Source of the DNA: Arthrobacter sp. ZGTC131
GTDB lineage: Bacteria > Actinomycetota > Actinomycetes > Actinomycetales > Micrococcaceae
Assembly (NCBI RefSeq): GCF_002929275.1
Contig: NZ_PJIK01000002.1
Coordinates: 63,958 to 127,957 of the forward strand
DNA: 64,000 bases
Direction: 5' to 3'
The notes below the pieces were generated by a model. That model was not told where the DNA came from. It saw only the letters and a list, made by a program, of their open reading frames with translations, and searched no databases. Each line of letters starts with the position of its first letter. Positions within the stretch are counted from its first letter, which is position 1. Shown here piece by piece: positions 38,902 through 47,579 of the stretch. A program made the translations under genes and the position numbers.

Positions 38902-39601
38902 CAATGGCCACGAAGTGGGCTGCGAAGGCGAGGACGGTGAAGGCGTGGAACAGCTCGTGGAAGCCGAAGTGCTCGTAGCTGATGTTCGGCTTCTTGAGGG
39001 CATAGAACACCGCGCCGGCGATGTACAGGGCCCCGCCGACGCAGATGAGCAGGGCCGCCGGGACGCTTGCGGCGAAGAAATCCGGCAGGTAGAAAAGCGA
39101 ACCGCAGCCCAGGGCAATGTAGATGGGCACATAGAGCCAGCGCGGCGCATTGGTCCACAGGAGCCGGAACAGCACTCCCAGAATGGCGCCGGACCAGATC
39201 AGCCACAGCAGAAGCACCGCTGTGGGCCGCTCGAGCAGGCTCCAGGCCAGCGGCGTGTAGCTGCCGGCGATCACCAGCATGATGTTGGTGTGGTCCAGTC
39301 GTTTGAGGACGATCTTTACGCCAGGGGACCAGTTGCCGCGGTGGTACACGGCGCTGATGCCGAACAGCAGCACACCGGTGAGGGCGTAGATGGAGGACGT
39401 GACCTTGCGGTCCGGAGTGGGTGCCAGAACTACCAGGATGATCCCTGCGGCGAGGGCCAGCGGCGCTGTGACCGTGTGGATCCAGCCGCGCCATTTGGGC
39501 TTGATCATCAGCAGTTCGGCGATGCGGACCGCGGCGCCGTCTACGGCGCTCGGCTGTGGTTCCGGGGCGCCGGGGCTTCCGTCCGGGGCGTTGCTCTTCA
39601 T
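38882..39601 (-). CDS. hemolysin III/PAQR family membrane protein (TrhA)
   Basis: A 239-aa seven-transmembrane protein with the PAQR metal-binding motifs: SAVYHRGNW, RLDHTNIMLVIAGSYTPLAW and HELFHAFTVLAFAAHF. Bacterial members affect membrane energetics/fluidity; lytic activity should not be assumed. I chose ATG 39601: the frame is open far upstream but has no family similarity there, and TATTCT lies 6 bases before this start. Confidence 0.9.
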   Translation of the reverse strand: MKSNAPDGSPGAPEPQPSAVDGAAVRIAELLMIKPKWRGWIHTVTAPLALAAGIILVVLAPTPDRKVTSSIYALTGVLLFGISAVYHRGNWSPGVKIVLKRLDHTNIMLVIAGSYTPLAWSLLERPTAVLLLWLIWSGAILGVLFRLLWTNAPRWLYVPIYIALGCGSLFYLPDFFAASVPAALLICVGGALYIAGAVFYALKKPNISYEHFGFHELFHAFTVLAFAAHFVAIVIAVLS

Positions 39602-39607
39602 GGCTCC

Positions 39608-39613
39608 AGAATA
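39608..39613 (-). promoter_or_regulatory. candidate -10 box for hemolysin III gene
   Basis: On the minus strand TATTCT ends 6 bases before ATG 39601. GGAG also lies in that 6-base gap, so either leaderless or very short-leader initiation is possible. Confidence 0.4.
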
Positions 39614-39766
39614 ACCTACGCTCCAGTAAGTTACCCAGCGGTAACGTGTCGTTCCGGCCGGGCAGCCGTCCCGAAGCTGAGCTTGCTGTCCCGTTGTGTG
39701 CACGCTCCCGCGTCCTCCGGGCGGTAGCCTAGGATTTGCATTGAAGTCATTGAGCCAGGAAGTCAG

Positions 39767-40540
39767 GTGAATCTCCGGATGGAATTGCCCGGGTTCCTCT
39801 ATGGCTTCTATGAGCGCCGGCTGCTCCGCTCGCTGGAACCGGAACGCATTCCCAGGCACATCGGCGTCATGGTGGACGGCAACCGGCGCTGGGCCCGGCA
39901 GTTCAACGCACCCACCAGCCAGGGCCACCAGGCCGGCGCGGACAAGATCCACGAATTCCTCGGCTGGTGCCAGGAACTGAGGGTCAGGGTGGTCACCCTC
40001 TACATGCTTTCGACCGACAACATGAACCGCTCCGGCGAAGAGCTGGACCTGCTCATGGGGATCATCGCGAACACGCTCGACCGATTGGACGAGGACGCCG
40101 ACATCTCGGTCCATGCCATGGGGGCGCCGGAACTCCTGCCGGACTACCTCGCTGACAGGCTCACCTCGCTGACCGCCCGGACGCCAGTTCGTGAGAAGCT
40201 CCACGTCAACGTGGCAGTCGGTTACGGCGGCCGCCGTGAAATCGTGGATGCCGTGCGTGAGCTGCTGCATGATGCCGTCGCGCGCAAGGCTGATATCAGC
40301 GAACTCGCCGACTCCCTGTCGGTGGACGATATTTCCCGGTTCCTCTACACCCGGGGCCAGCCGGATCCGGACCTGGTGATCAGGACCTCCGGCGAACAAC
40401 GGCTCTCCGGCTTCCTGATGTGGCAAAGCGCCTACAGCGAGTTCTACTTCTGCGAGGCCCTTTGGCCCGCGTTCCGGAAGGTCGATTTCCTCCGTGCCCT
40501 GCGGGACTACGCCGGCAGGCAGCGGCGGTTCGGAGCCTAG
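39767..40540 (+). CDS. (Z)-isoprenyl (cis-prenyl) diphosphate synthase
   Basis: A 257-aa cis-prenyltransferase condensing isopentenyl diphosphate onto an allylic primer. Catalytic Asp in HIGVMVDGNRRWAR, plus MLSTDNMNRS, VNVAVGYGGRREIVDA and the IPP/Mg site RTSGEQRLSGFLMWQSAYSE. Its neighbourhood matches Rv1086, the short-chain Z-farnesyl diphosphate synthase, so the product may be Z,E-FPP rather than undecaprenyl diphosphate. GTG 39767 follows AGGAAG; TAGGAT at ~39730 may be its -10. Confidence 0.88.
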   Translation: MNLRMELPGFLYGFYERRLLRSLEPERIPRHIGVMVDGNRRWARQFNAPTSQGHQAGADKIHEFLGWCQELRVRVVTLYMLSTDNMNRSGEELDLLMGIIANTLDRLDEDADISVHAMGAPELLPDYLADRLTSLTARTPVREKLHVNVAVGYGGRREIVDAVRELLHDAVARKADISELADSLSVDDISRFLYTRGQPDPDLVIRTSGEQRLSGFLMWQSAYSEFYFCEALWPAFRKVDFLRALRDYAGRQRRFGA

Positions 40541-40700
40541 TATCCCGCGGTCCTCTGTGCCGGTGGGCCTGCCACGGCGCGCCGTCGCGGGGTGTGGCGG
40601 GGGTGCGGCGGGGGCGTGGCGGAGGCCGTGCGCGAGGGCATGGGTCCCGCCGTTAATCTTGAATTCACATGATGGCAACGGGAATCGCCGGACGAAGACT

Positions 40701-40729
40701 TTGGAAATTAGTTCGGGGAGATTTACGTT
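40701..40729 (+). promoter_or_regulatory. promoter candidate upstream of phoH
   Basis: TTGGAA, 17-base spacer, TACGTT. It would give a leader of ~145 nt. Confidence 0.4.
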
Positions 40730-40775
40730 AAGACCATCAGCAGGCAAACCGCCGGCTGATCGGGGAGGCCAGTAC

Positions 40776-40847
40776 ATGGAGCGATTCTTCGCACCGGTTG
40801 TATGGGAGGCCGAGCCCGGCCTCCAGGCCGAGCCGCCTCACCAATAA
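40776..40847 (+). CDS. candidate small leader ORF (23 aa) before phoH
   Basis: ATG 40776 is preceded by GGGGAGG with 7-base spacing, a better initiation site than most annotated genes here. The product begins [15 protein letters not shown] and matches nothing I recognise. The hairpin at 40805-40824 lies within it. It could be a leader peptide coupling translation to phoH expression, or chance. Confidence 0.35.
   Translation: MERFFAPVVWEAEPGLQAEPPHQ
40805..40824 (+). other. leader hairpin before phoH
   Basis: A perfect 8-bp stem GGAGGCCG/CGGCCTCC with loop AGCC, ~60 bases upstream of the phoH start. Confidence 0.5.
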
Positions 40848-40882
40848 CAATTCCGGGCATGCGCCCCGGGGCTGGAGTCGAT

Positions 40883-42325
40883 GTGGCTATTTCTGAACAA
40901 CTGCCCGAAGTCATCACGGACAAGGGTGAGAAGGCTACCTCTCGCGCCAAGCGAGCTATCTCAAAGACCGGTGCGGCCACGAAATACGCCGCAGCCGGTC
41001 TTGCTGTTTCCGGCCCAACCGCTGAATCCCAGCCCGCCGTCTCCACCTTTGTCATTGATACCTCGGTGTTGCTCTCCGACCCCCGCGCACTGCTGCGCTT
41101 TGCAGAGCACGAGGTCATTGTGCCCATCGTGGTGATCACCGAACTTGAAGGCAAGAGGCACGACCCCGAACTGGGGTACTTCGCCCGGAAGGCACTCCGG
41201 CTCCTGGATGACCTGCGCATCCAGCACGGCGGCCTCAACCGGCCCATTTCACTCGGAGAAGCCGGCGGCACCCTCATGATAGAGATGAACCACATCTCGG
41301 CGGAGGTGCTACCGGCCGGGTTCCGGGCCGGCGACAATGACAGCCGCATCCTGGCCGTGGCGAAGAACCTCTCCAACGAGGGGCGTAACGTCACCGTGGT
41401 CTCCAAGGACCTTCCCATGCGGGTCAAGGCCTCGGCCATGGGCCTGCTCGCCGACGAATACCGCAACGAGCTCGTCAAGGACTCAGGCTGGACCGGCGTC
41501 GCGGAAATTGACGCCAGCGAGGAGGAGATCTCAACGCTCTACGGCCACGAGCCGGTCTTCATCCCGGCAGCTGCCGAGATGCCCGTCAACACCGGACTCG
41601 TGCTGCTCTCCAACCGGGGATCCGCCCTGGGACGCGTGGGCGCGGACAAGCAGGTGCGCCTGGTCAAGGGTGACCGTGATGTGTTCGGCCTCCACGGGCG
41701 TTCCGCCGAGCAGCGGCTCGCCATTGACCTGCTGATGGACCCGGCCGTGGGCATTGTGTCCATGGGCGGCCGGGCCGGCACCGGCAAGTCAGCCCTCGCT
41801 CTGTGCGCCGGGCTCGAAGCGGTGCTGGAACGGCGCGAACACCGCAAGGTGATCGTCTTCCGCCCGCTCTACGCCGTCGGCGGCCAGGAGTTGGGCTACC
41901 TGCCGGGCTCGGAGCAGGAGAAGATGAACCCCTGGGCGCAGGCCGTCTTCGACACCCTGGGCGCACTCGTGAGCCAGGAAGTCGTGGAAGAAGTCATGGA
42001 CCGCGGAATGCTGGAAGTCATGCCGCTGACCCACATCCGCGGCCGCTCCCTGCACGACGCCTTCGTGATCGTGGACGAGGCCCAGTCGCTCGAGAAGAAC
42101 GTCCTGCTCACCGTCATGAGCCGCATCGGACAGAACTCGAAGATCGTCCTCACCCACGACGTCGCCCAGCGGGACAACCTCCGGGTCGGCCGGCACGACG
42201 GCGTCGCAGCCGTCGTCGAGACCCTCAAGGGCCACCCGCTCTTCGGCCACATCACCCTCACACGCTCCGAGCGCTCGCCGATCGCCGCGCTGGTGACGGA
42301 ACTGCTGGAGGGGGCGGAAATCTAA
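40883..42325 (+). CDS. PIN-PhoH fusion protein (PhoH2-type ATPase/ribonuclease)
   Basis: A 480-aa protein. Residues ~45-180 are a PIN nuclease-like domain ([37 protein letters not shown]); residues ~240-480 are the PhoH P-loop ATPase ([40 protein letters not shown]). Homologous PhoH2 proteins are reported as RNA helicase/RNases. I prefer GTG 40883 (GGAG 7 bases upstream) to ATG 40859. A hairpin terminator follows. Confidence 0.92.
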   Translation: MAISEQLPEVITDKGEKATSRAKRAISKTGAATKYAAAGLAVSGPTAESQPAVSTFVIDTSVLLSDPRALLRFAEHEVIVPIVVITELEGKRHDPELGYFARKALRLLDDLRIQHGGLNRPISLGEAGGTLMIEMNHISAEVLPAGFRAGDNDSRILAVAKNLSNEGRNVTVVSKDLPMRVKASAMGLLADEYRNELVKDSGWTGVAEIDASEEEISTLYGHEPVFIPAAAEMPVNTGLVLLSNRGSALGRVGADKQVRLVKGDRDVFGLHGRSAEQRLAIDLLMDPAVGIVSMGGRAGTGKSALALCAGLEAVLERREHRKVIVFRPLYAVGGQELGYLPGSEQEKMNPWAQAVFDTLGALVSQEVVEEVMDRGMLEVMPLTHIRGRSLHDAFVIVDEAQSLEKNVLLTVMSRIGQNSKIVLTHDVAQRDNLRVGRHDGVAAVVETLKGHPLFGHITLTRSERSPIAALVTELLEGAEI

Positions 42326-42336
42326 CCTGCGTGTCG

Positions 42337-42374
42337 GAAGGGCCGTGGCCGGGTTCGCCGGGCCACGGCCCTTC
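42337..42374 (+). terminator. terminator after phoH
   Basis: A 14-bp perfect stem GAAGGGCCGTGGCC with its complement, loop of 10, followed by GCCGTCGCTTAG; no long T-run. Confidence 0.75.
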
Positions 42375-42486
42375 GCCGTCGCTTAGACACGACGCATATG
42401 GGCCTGCTCCGGTCGCTGGGCGACCTCCGCAGGTCCGATGCGCCGCGATGCGCTCCTTTGCGAAGAACCGCGTCCCGGCTTGTTCG

Positions 42487-42580
42487 GCTGGTGGATGCTC
42501 GAAACCGCGTACCGGCTAGTTGCGCTGGTTGAGCTTGGCGGAACCTGGGTGGCCCGTCCGCTGGTTGAGCTCGTCGAAAC
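42487..42580 (+). repeat. dispersed repeat family A cluster
   Basis: The 259-base gap after phoH contains three spaced copies: a degenerate one near 42488-42506 (CTGGTGGATGCTCGAAACC), one at 42525-42544 (CTGGTTGAGCTTGGCGGAAC) and one at 42561-42580 (CTGGTTGAGCTCGTCGAAAC, preceded by CCCGTCCG). The last ends 4 bases before the stop codon of the minus-strand acetyltransferase. I see no gene in the gap. Confidence 0.75.
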
Positions 42581-42584
42581 TCCG

Positions 42585-43229
42585 CTAGATTCCCAGGAAA
42601 GTGGCTGTGGGTTCGTGGCCTTCGACGTTTAGGTGCCAGTCGGGGCGGTTGAAGGTTTCCGGGGTCAGGCGGACGCGCTGCACTGTCTCCATCTTGCCGC
42701 CCCACGACATGCGCGTTATGCCGTTCAATTCGTAGCCCAGGGACCGCGACACCCCCAGGGACGGGGCGTTCCAGGCCGCGGCTTCGGACTCCGCCACTTC
42801 TGCTTTGAGCCAGTCAAACGCATAAAGCGTGACGGCGGCGCGCATCTCCTTGCCGAACCCCCGGCCGTGCGCGCTGGTCCTCAGCCATGATCCCGTGGTC
42901 ACTGTCCGGAGCGTTGCGAAGTCCTTGGCCTCCACGTCCTGGCAGCCAAGGAGCGTGTCCCCGTGCCAGATGCCGAAGATGAGCGTCCAGGCCTCCGGCG
43001 AGGTGTTGGCACGGCACCGCCAGTACCACCGGGCCATGTTGGGCCCAAGATCGCCGGCAACGGCCTCCGCCCATGGTGTGCTGAACGGGTTGCGGCCGCG
43101 CTCGTGGACTCCGCTCGCAGCAGCCTCCACCGCCGGGGGAATGTCGTCGTCGCGGAGCGGCCGCAGGATCAGCCGGGGCGTGGCCAAGGTGAGGGCGAAG
43201 GGAGGCCAAACGGAGAGCAGCTCAGTCAT
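42585..43229 (-). CDS. GNAT family acetyltransferase (RimJ/RimL type)
   Basis: A 214-aa N-acetyltransferase of the RimJ/RimL group. It starts TPRLILRPLRDDDIPPAVEA, has FGIWHGDTLLGCQDVEAKDF, the acetyl-CoA region SAHGRGFGKEMRAAVTLYAF and GVSRSLGYELNGI. The acceptor is unknown. It is transcribed against phoH. TAGGCT 6 bases before ATG 43229 suggests a leaderless mRNA. Confidence 0.85.
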   Translation of the reverse strand: MTELLSVWPPFALTLATPRLILRPLRDDDIPPAVEAAASGVHERGRNPFSTPWAEAVAGDLGPNMARWYWRCRANTSPEAWTLIFGIWHGDTLLGCQDVEAKDFATLRTVTTGSWLRTSAHGRGFGKEMRAAVTLYAFDWLKAEVAESEAAAWNAPSLGVSRSLGYELNGITRMSWGGKMETVQRVRLTPETFNRPDWHLNVEGHEPTATFLGI

Positions 43230-43235
43230 TCGGGA

Positions 43236-43241
43236 AGCCTA
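43236..43241 (-). promoter_or_regulatory. candidate -10 box for leaderless GNAT mRNA
   Basis: TAGGCT on the minus strand, 6 bases before ATG 43229. Confidence 0.45.
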
Positions 43242-43294
43242 GCCGATAGCCGCGCGCGGATAATCCGGCGTGCCGTATAAGTGCTGACCTGCCG

Positions 43295-43846
43295 TTACCT
43301 TCCCGTGTGGTGCGCAACGCCCAGGGACAGCCGCGTATTGTCCGGGCCCTTCAGGACCAGGGCGATGGCCTTGTCCGGAAGTTCGAAGACCAAGGTGGCA
43401 TCGAGCGATTCGCCGTGGCGGATCTCCGCAGTGAACGGGGACGCCCAGAGCGGCAGCAGCTCGCTGCCGCCCAAGCCGCTGACCACGAACCCGGACGTGT
43501 CCAGGAAGATTCCGCCGGCTTCGACGGCGCTGAACTGCACGAGTACGCGGACCCTGTGGGCGCCCGCGGCCGGGCCCTCTTCCAGGAGCTGCACATGCTC
43601 GGGAGGTAGCCAGCCGTCATTTTCCAGGGGAACGATTCCCTTGATCCTCGCCGTTCCGCCCGGGACCACGGCACTCGCCCCGAGCGGCGTACCGGGCTCG
43701 GGCTTGGCGCTGAGGAACAGATAGCCGAGAACCAGGCCCAATGCACAGATCAAGGCAACGGGGATCACCTTCAACCGGCGGCGCCTGTCCAGTGGGGAGG
43801 CCAGGGCCGCGGCCGCCGTCGGTTCCTCCGGGACAGTCGGGGACAT
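43295..43846 (-). CDS. membrane-anchored hypothetical protein
   Basis: A 183-aa protein with one N-terminal transmembrane helix (VIPVALICALGLVLGYLFLS, residues ~27-46) and an extracytoplasmic beta-rich region (VQFSAVEAGGIFLDTSGFVV) of the kind seen in small actinobacterial lipoprotein-like domains. I do not recognise a family. It lies in a minus-strand group with an acetyltransferase and another unknown gene. Confidence 0.65.
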   Translation of the reverse strand: MSPTVPEEPTAAAALASPLDRRRRLKVIPVALICALGLVLGYLFLSAKPEPGTPLGASAVVPGGTARIKGIVPLENDGWLPPEHVQLLEEGPAAGAHRVRVLVQFSAVEAGGIFLDTSGFVVSGLGGSELLPLWASPFTAEIRHGESLDATLVFELPDKAIALVLKGPDNTRLSLGVAHHTGR

Positions 43847-43897
43847 GGCCCGAGTCTGCGCGCCACAGCTTGGGAAAAACCTGCACGGCGAGTTTTA

Positions 43898-44686
43898 TCA
43901 GGCGGGGTTGGGCCGTAACGGCCACTGGATGTGGGAGCGCACATCCGTGAGGTTCATCGGCTCGGCCACGAACAGGTCATCCAGCATGTATTCGTCCACG
44001 GCCAAGATGCGGATCCAGTGCCCCGGGCGCCGCGCTTCGCCGTCGAGGGGTTCGCTTGCCACGCAGACCCCGGTTCCGGCGTCAACCCGGACCCGGGTCG
44101 GGCCGGGACCGCATAACGGGGCCTCGGGATCGAGCGGACGGTAGCTGAGGTTGGGTGAAACCACGGTCTCAAGCGCCCGCCTCCCCTCATGCTCGACGTC
44201 GTGCACCGGTTCGAGGATCTCCACCGCGTTGGCGTTGGGGAACTCCAGGGGCACGGGCGCGTTTCCTGCCAGTTCCACGGGGTCGAGGGCGGCGGCGAAG
44301 CGGCCGTTTCCGAACGACGGTTCGCCGTACGCAGCCTCCGGGCGGCGCCTGACCAGCCCGCCGTCGTCGTACACGGGCGTGACCAGGTGGGCGGGCAGGA
44401 GCCATGACTTCCTGGTGGCGCTGATGTACAGGCCGTCGCGGGAGTCGTTGATGCCGGTGGTGCTGTTGAGCAGCGTTCCGTCGGCGGACTCGAGGCGGAG
44501 AGCCCCGGGACGCCGCAGCCAGGCGCGTACAGGGCCCGTGCCGCTGGCTGAATCGGAGTATTCGAAGCGGAGGGACTGCCATTTCCACGGGGACGACCGG
44601 CAGAGGTTCCGGAAGGATGCGGCCGAGTCCGCGGGCGTGACGGCCCCGCCGTGTTCCTGCCGGTGTTTGGCGTCCCAGGTCCCCAT
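43898..44686 (-). CDS. hypothetical protein
   Basis: A 262-aa soluble protein with no signal or membrane segment. It starts MGTWDAKHRQEHGG; later stretches FRNLCRSSPWKWQSLRFEYS and RVRVDAGTGVCVASEPLDGE suggest a beta-rich fold. I do not recognise a family. I chose ATG 44686 over GTG 44692 because TAAACT at 44693-44698 is exactly 6 bases before it. It is divergent from the prepilin peptidase gene. Confidence 0.65.
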   Translation of the reverse strand: MGTWDAKHRQEHGGAVTPADSAASFRNLCRSSPWKWQSLRFEYSDSASGTGPVRAWLRRPGALRLESADGTLLNSTTGINDSRDGLYISATRKSWLLPAHLVTPVYDDGGLVRRRPEAAYGEPSFGNGRFAAALDPVELAGNAPVPLEFPNANAVEILEPVHDVEHEGRRALETVVSPNLSYRPLDPEAPLCGPGPTRVRVDAGTGVCVASEPLDGEARRPGHWIRILAVDEYMLDDLFVAEPMNLTDVRSHIQWPLRPNPA

Positions 44687-44692
44687 ATCCAC

Positions 44693-44698
44693 AGTTTA
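44693..44698 (-). promoter_or_regulatory. candidate -10 box for leaderless hypothetical gene
   Basis: TAAACT on the minus strand, 6 bases before ATG 44686. It decides the start codon choice. Confidence 0.45.
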
Positions 44699-44732
44699 CG
44701 CGTGGGGCCAGCGGCGGGCCGGGCAAATCCAG

Positions 44733-44738
44733 TAGCAT
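44733..44738 (+). promoter_or_regulatory. candidate -10 box for leaderless prepilin-peptidase mRNA
   Basis: TAGCAT, 6 bases before GTG 44745. No ribosome binding site is visible. Confidence 0.45.
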
Positions 44739-44744
44739 CCGAGA

Positions 44745-45302
44745 GTGATCCAACGACTTGGCGAACTATGGGAAGCAGTTCCGTTCGCGTTCTGGCTGGT
44801 GCTCGCGGCGTGCGCCTATTTTGTGGTGATGGCCGTCAGGCTCACGGTGATCGACGTGCGGCACCACCTCCTGCCGAACCGGATCGTGTTTCCGTCGTAC
44901 GCCGTTGCCGGTGTGTTGTTGCTGGGCGCCGTGGTCAGCGTGGCTGTGTGGGGGACTGCCGGCGCGGGCGTGCCCGACGGCGGGGCGCAGCTGTTCGGGG
45001 TTCCTGCCCTGAGGATCGTGGCCGGGGGAGCTGCCCTGTGGCTTTTCTACTTTGTCCTACGGCTGGCCTATCCGCCGGGGATGGGTTTCGGCGACGTGAA
45101 ACTGGCCGGGGTGCTGGGCATGTATCTGGGCTACCTGGGGTGGCCGCACGTTTTCGCCGGCACGTTTGCCGCCTTCCTGCTCGGCGGCATATGGAGCATC
45201 GGACTGCTGGCGCTGCGGCGCGGCACACTGAAATCGGCCATCCCGTTCGGGCCCTTTATGCTCGCCGGCGCCGCCGCGGCCATGACGCTGCTGCCAGCCT
45301 GA
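44745..45302 (+). CDS. A24-family prepilin peptidase (short form)
   Basis: A 185-aa aspartic membrane peptidase. Catalytic Asp residues are in LTVIDVRHHLLPN and GMGFGDVKLAGVLG. Five to six hydrophobic segments; it lacks the N-terminal cysteine-rich N-methyltransferase domain of full-length PilD, like TadV/archaeal-type enzymes. No pilin or Tad genes are nearby, so it probably serves a system elsewhere. Its TGA stop merges with a family B repeat. Confidence 0.87.
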   Translation: MIQRLGELWEAVPFAFWLVLAACAYFVVMAVRLTVIDVRHHLLPNRIVFPSYAVAGVLLLGAVVSVAVWGTAGAGVPDGGAQLFGVPALRIVAGGAALWLFYFVLRLAYPPGMGFGDVKLAGVLGMYLGYLGWPHVFAGTFAAFLLGGIWSIGLLALRRGTLKSAIPFGPFMLAGAAAAMTLLPA

Positions 45303-45355
45303 GCGCGAACGGGCAGTTAAGCCCCCTTCCGAGCGCGAACGGACACTTGCGGCCG
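45301..45355 (+). repeat. dispersed repeat family B, two direct copies
   Basis: GAGCGCGAACGGGCAGTTAA at 45301 and GAGCGCGAACGGACACTTGC at 45331. The first copy starts on the last two bases of the prepilin peptidase stop codon. Confidence 0.8.
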
Positions 45356-45382
45356 CAGTCCGCCACGGCTCTCTTAAACGCA

Positions 45383-45419
45383 GCGGCCGCCCGCCTTCGC
45401 TGGGAAGGTGGGCGGCCGC
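45383..45419 (-). terminator. terminator after fumC
   Basis: A 16-bp stem starting GCGGCCGCCC, with one G-T pair and a 5-base loop, 24 bases past the fumC stop on the minus strand. Confidence 0.7.
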
Positions 45420-45442
45420 CGTCGTACTTAAGCGGTGGGGAC

Positions 45443-46864
45443 CTAGGCCTTGTGCGGCGGGCGGGTCATGGACATGACGTCCAGGGCGGTGTCGAGCTGC
45501 TCTTCGGTCAGGTCGCCGCGCTCCAGGAAGCCCATGGCGACGACGGTCTCACGGATGGTGAGGCCCTCGGCGACGGCCTTCTTGGCGATCTTCGCGGCGT
45601 TTTCGTAGCCGATGTACTTGTTCAGCGGGGTGACGATCGACGGTGACGCCTCGGCGAGGAAGCGGGCGCGCTCGACGTTGGCGGTGATGCCGTCGATCAT
45701 CTTGTCCGCCATGACACGGCTGGTGTTGGCGAGCAGGCGCACGGACTCAAGCAGGTTCGCGGCCATGACCGGGATGCCGACGTTCAGTTCGAAGGCGCCG
45801 TTGGTGCCGGACCAGGCGATAGCGGTGTCGTTGCCGATCACCTGGGCGCAGACCATGATGGACGCTTCGCAGATGACGGGGTTGACCTTGCCCGGCATGA
45901 TCGAGGAGCCCGGCTGCAGGTCCGGGATGGCGATTTCGCCGAGGCCGGTGTTGGGGCCGGAGCCCATCCAGCGGAGGTCATTGTTGATCTTCATGAAGGA
46001 GATGGCAATGTTGCGCAGCTGGCTGGAGGCTTCGATGAGGCCGTCGCGGTTGGCCTGAGCCTCGAAGTGGTCGCGCGCCTCGGTCAGCGGCAGGCCGGTG
46101 TCCGTGGCGAGGAGTTCGATGACGCGCTCCGGGAATCCGGCCGGGGTGTTGATGCCGGTGCCCACCGCGGTGCCGCCGAGGGGAACTTCGGCAACGCGGG
46201 GGAGGGCGGCGTTGATGCGCTCGATGCCGTAGCGGACCTGCGCGGCGTAGCCGCCGAACTCCTGGCCCAGGGTGACCGGAGTGGCGTCCATGAGGTGGGT
46301 GCGGCCGGACTTGACCACGTCCTTGAACTCGAGGGCCTTGCGCTCCAGCGATTCGGCGAGGTAGCCGAGGGCCGGGATGAGGTCGTTGATCAGGGCCGAT
46401 GTGGCTGCAACGTGCACCGAGGTGGGGAACACATCGTTGGAGGACTGGGAGGCGTTGACGTGGTCGTTGGGGTGGACCACCTTGTCGCTGCCGGCGGCCT
46501 TCAGGGCACGCGAGGCAAGTTCGGCGAGGACCTCGTTGGTGTTCATGTTCGAGGACGTGCCGGAACCGGTCTGGAAGACATCGATGGGGAAGTCGCCGTC
46601 GTACTTGCCCGCGGCTACCTCGTCGGCAGCGTCTGCGATCGCCTTGGCCAGCTCGCCGTCGAGCACGCCCAGTTCTGCGTTGGCTTGGGCAGCGGCCTTC
46701 TTTACCCGCGCCAGGGCCTCAATGTGGGCACGCTCAAGGGTTTTGCCGGAGATGGGGAAGTTCTCGACTGCACGTTGCGTCTGCGCGCGGTACAGGGCGT
46801 TCACGGGGACGCGGACTTCGCCCATCGTGTCATGTTCAATGCGGAACTCTTCAGTGGAAGTCAT
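45443..46864 (-). CDS. fumC: class II fumarate hydratase
   Basis: Interconverts fumarate and malate in the TCA cycle; iron-independent class II, 473 aa. The superfamily signature is [12 protein letters not shown], with [20 protein letters not shown] and [11 protein letters not shown]-type [22 protein letters not shown] 46864 has TAAGCT 6 bases upstream and no ribosome binding site. It is in the same region as glpX, as in mycobacteria (Rv1098c-Rv1099c). Confidence 0.95.
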   Translation of the reverse strand: MTSTEEFRIEHDTMGEVRVPVNALYRAQTQRAVENFPISGKTLERAHIEALARVKKAAAQANAELGVLDGELAKAIADAADEVAAGKYDGDFPIDVFQTGSGTSSNMNTNEVLAELASRALKAAGSDKVVHPNDHVNASQSSNDVFPTSVHVAATSALINDLIPALGYLAESLERKALEFKDVVKSGRTHLMDATPVTLGQEFGGYAAQVRYGIERINAALPRVAEVPLGGTAVGTGINTPAGFPERVIELLATDTGLPLTEARDHFEAQANRDGLIEASSQLRNIAISFMKINNDLRWMGSGPNTGLGEIAIPDLQPGSSIMPGKVNPVICEASIMVCAQVIGNDTAIAWSGTNGAFELNVGIPVMAANLLESVRLLANTSRVMADKMIDGITANVERARFLAEASPSIVTPLNKYIGYENAAKIAKKAVAEGLTIRETVVAMGFLERGDLTEEQLDTALDVMSMTRPPHKA

Positions 46865-46870
46865 GGGGCT

Positions 46871-46876
46871 AGCTTA
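46871..46876 (-). promoter_or_regulatory. candidate -10 box for leaderless fumC mRNA
   Basis: TAAGCT on the minus strand, 6 bases before ATG 46864. Confidence 0.5.
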
Positions 46877-46951
46877 GGGCGATCGGGCGCCCGACCGAAA
46901 ACCGTGAACCGCTTGCTACGGGGCTCCTGGCGGGGCCTCGGTAACGCGGGA

Positions 46952-47566
46952 CTAAAGCTCGCCGATTCCGGAAACCAAGTCCGCGCGGCCCTCTTTGAGG
47001 CTGTACGAGAGGCCGATCACCGCCGCGCGCCCGGATTCGATTGCGTCCGAAATCACACGGGAGCTGTCCACGAGCCGCTGCGACGTCTGCTTGACGTGCT
47101 CCACCACCATGTCATTGACTTCGGTTTGGTTATTGCGCAGCGAGGTCAGGACCGACGGGGTGATCCGCTCCACGAGATCACGGATGAATCCCACGGGCAT
47201 CTGGCCCGTTTCCACGGCGGTTTTGGTGGCGCTGACCGCGCCGCAGCTGTCATGGCCCAGGACCACGATCAGCGGCACGGAGAGGACACCGATGCTGTAT
47301 TCAAGGGAGCCCAGCACGGCGTCGTCGATCACCTGGCCGGCGGTGCGCACCACGAAGGCGTCGCCCAGGCCCAGGTCGAAGATGATCTCGGCGGCCAGCC
47401 GTGAGTCCGAGCAGCCAAAGATCACGGCGAACGGGTGTTGGTTTTCCACCAGGGAGGACCGTCGCGAGGCGTCCTGGTTGGGGTGTGAGGATTCGCCGTT
47501 GACGAAACGTTCGTTGCCTTCGCGCAGACGGCGCCAGGCCAGTGCAGGGGTCAGATAAGTTGCCAC
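46952..47566 (-). CDS. beta-class carbonic anhydrase
   Basis: Zinc enzyme hydrating CO2 to bicarbonate, 204 aa. Zinc ligands are in FGCSDSRLAAE (Cys with the Asp-Arg dyad) and LGHDSCGAVSATK (His and Cys). It belongs to the short bacterial/plant-type group. GTG 47566 has TAAGGT 7 bases upstream. Confidence 0.92.
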   Translation of the reverse strand: MATYLTPALAWRRLREGNERFVNGESSHPNQDASRRSSLVENQHPFAVIFGCSDSRLAAEIIFDLGLGDAFVVRTAGQVIDDAVLGSLEYSIGVLSVPLIVVLGHDSCGAVSATKTAVETGQMPVGFIRDLVERITPSVLTSLRNNQTEVNDMVVEHVKQTSQRLVDSSRVISDAIESGRAAVIGLSYSLKEGRADLVSGIGEL

Positions 47567-47573
47567 GGCCCCT

Positions 47574-47579
47574 ACCTTA
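47574..47579 (-). promoter_or_regulatory. candidate -10 box for leaderless carbonic anhydrase mRNA
   Basis: TAAGGT on the minus strand, 7 bases before GTG 47566. It overlaps the end of the DUF4245 gene. Confidence 0.4.

Larger units (their letters stand above)
40541..40882 (+). other. phoH leader/intergenic region
   Basis: 342 bases between the prenyl transferase gene and phoH. The first ~120 are very G-rich. A promoter candidate follows (TTGGAA-N17-TACGTT, 40701-40729), then a 23-codon ORF with a good ribosome binding site (40776-40847) and a hairpin inside it. A 20-codon ORF also begins at ATG 40671. Confidence 0.6.

Noticed and set aside
39602-40777. Long N-terminal extension of the hemolysin III frame
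   Set aside because: It lies antisense to the cis-prenyl transferase gene and shows no family similarity; the family-length start is ATG 39601.
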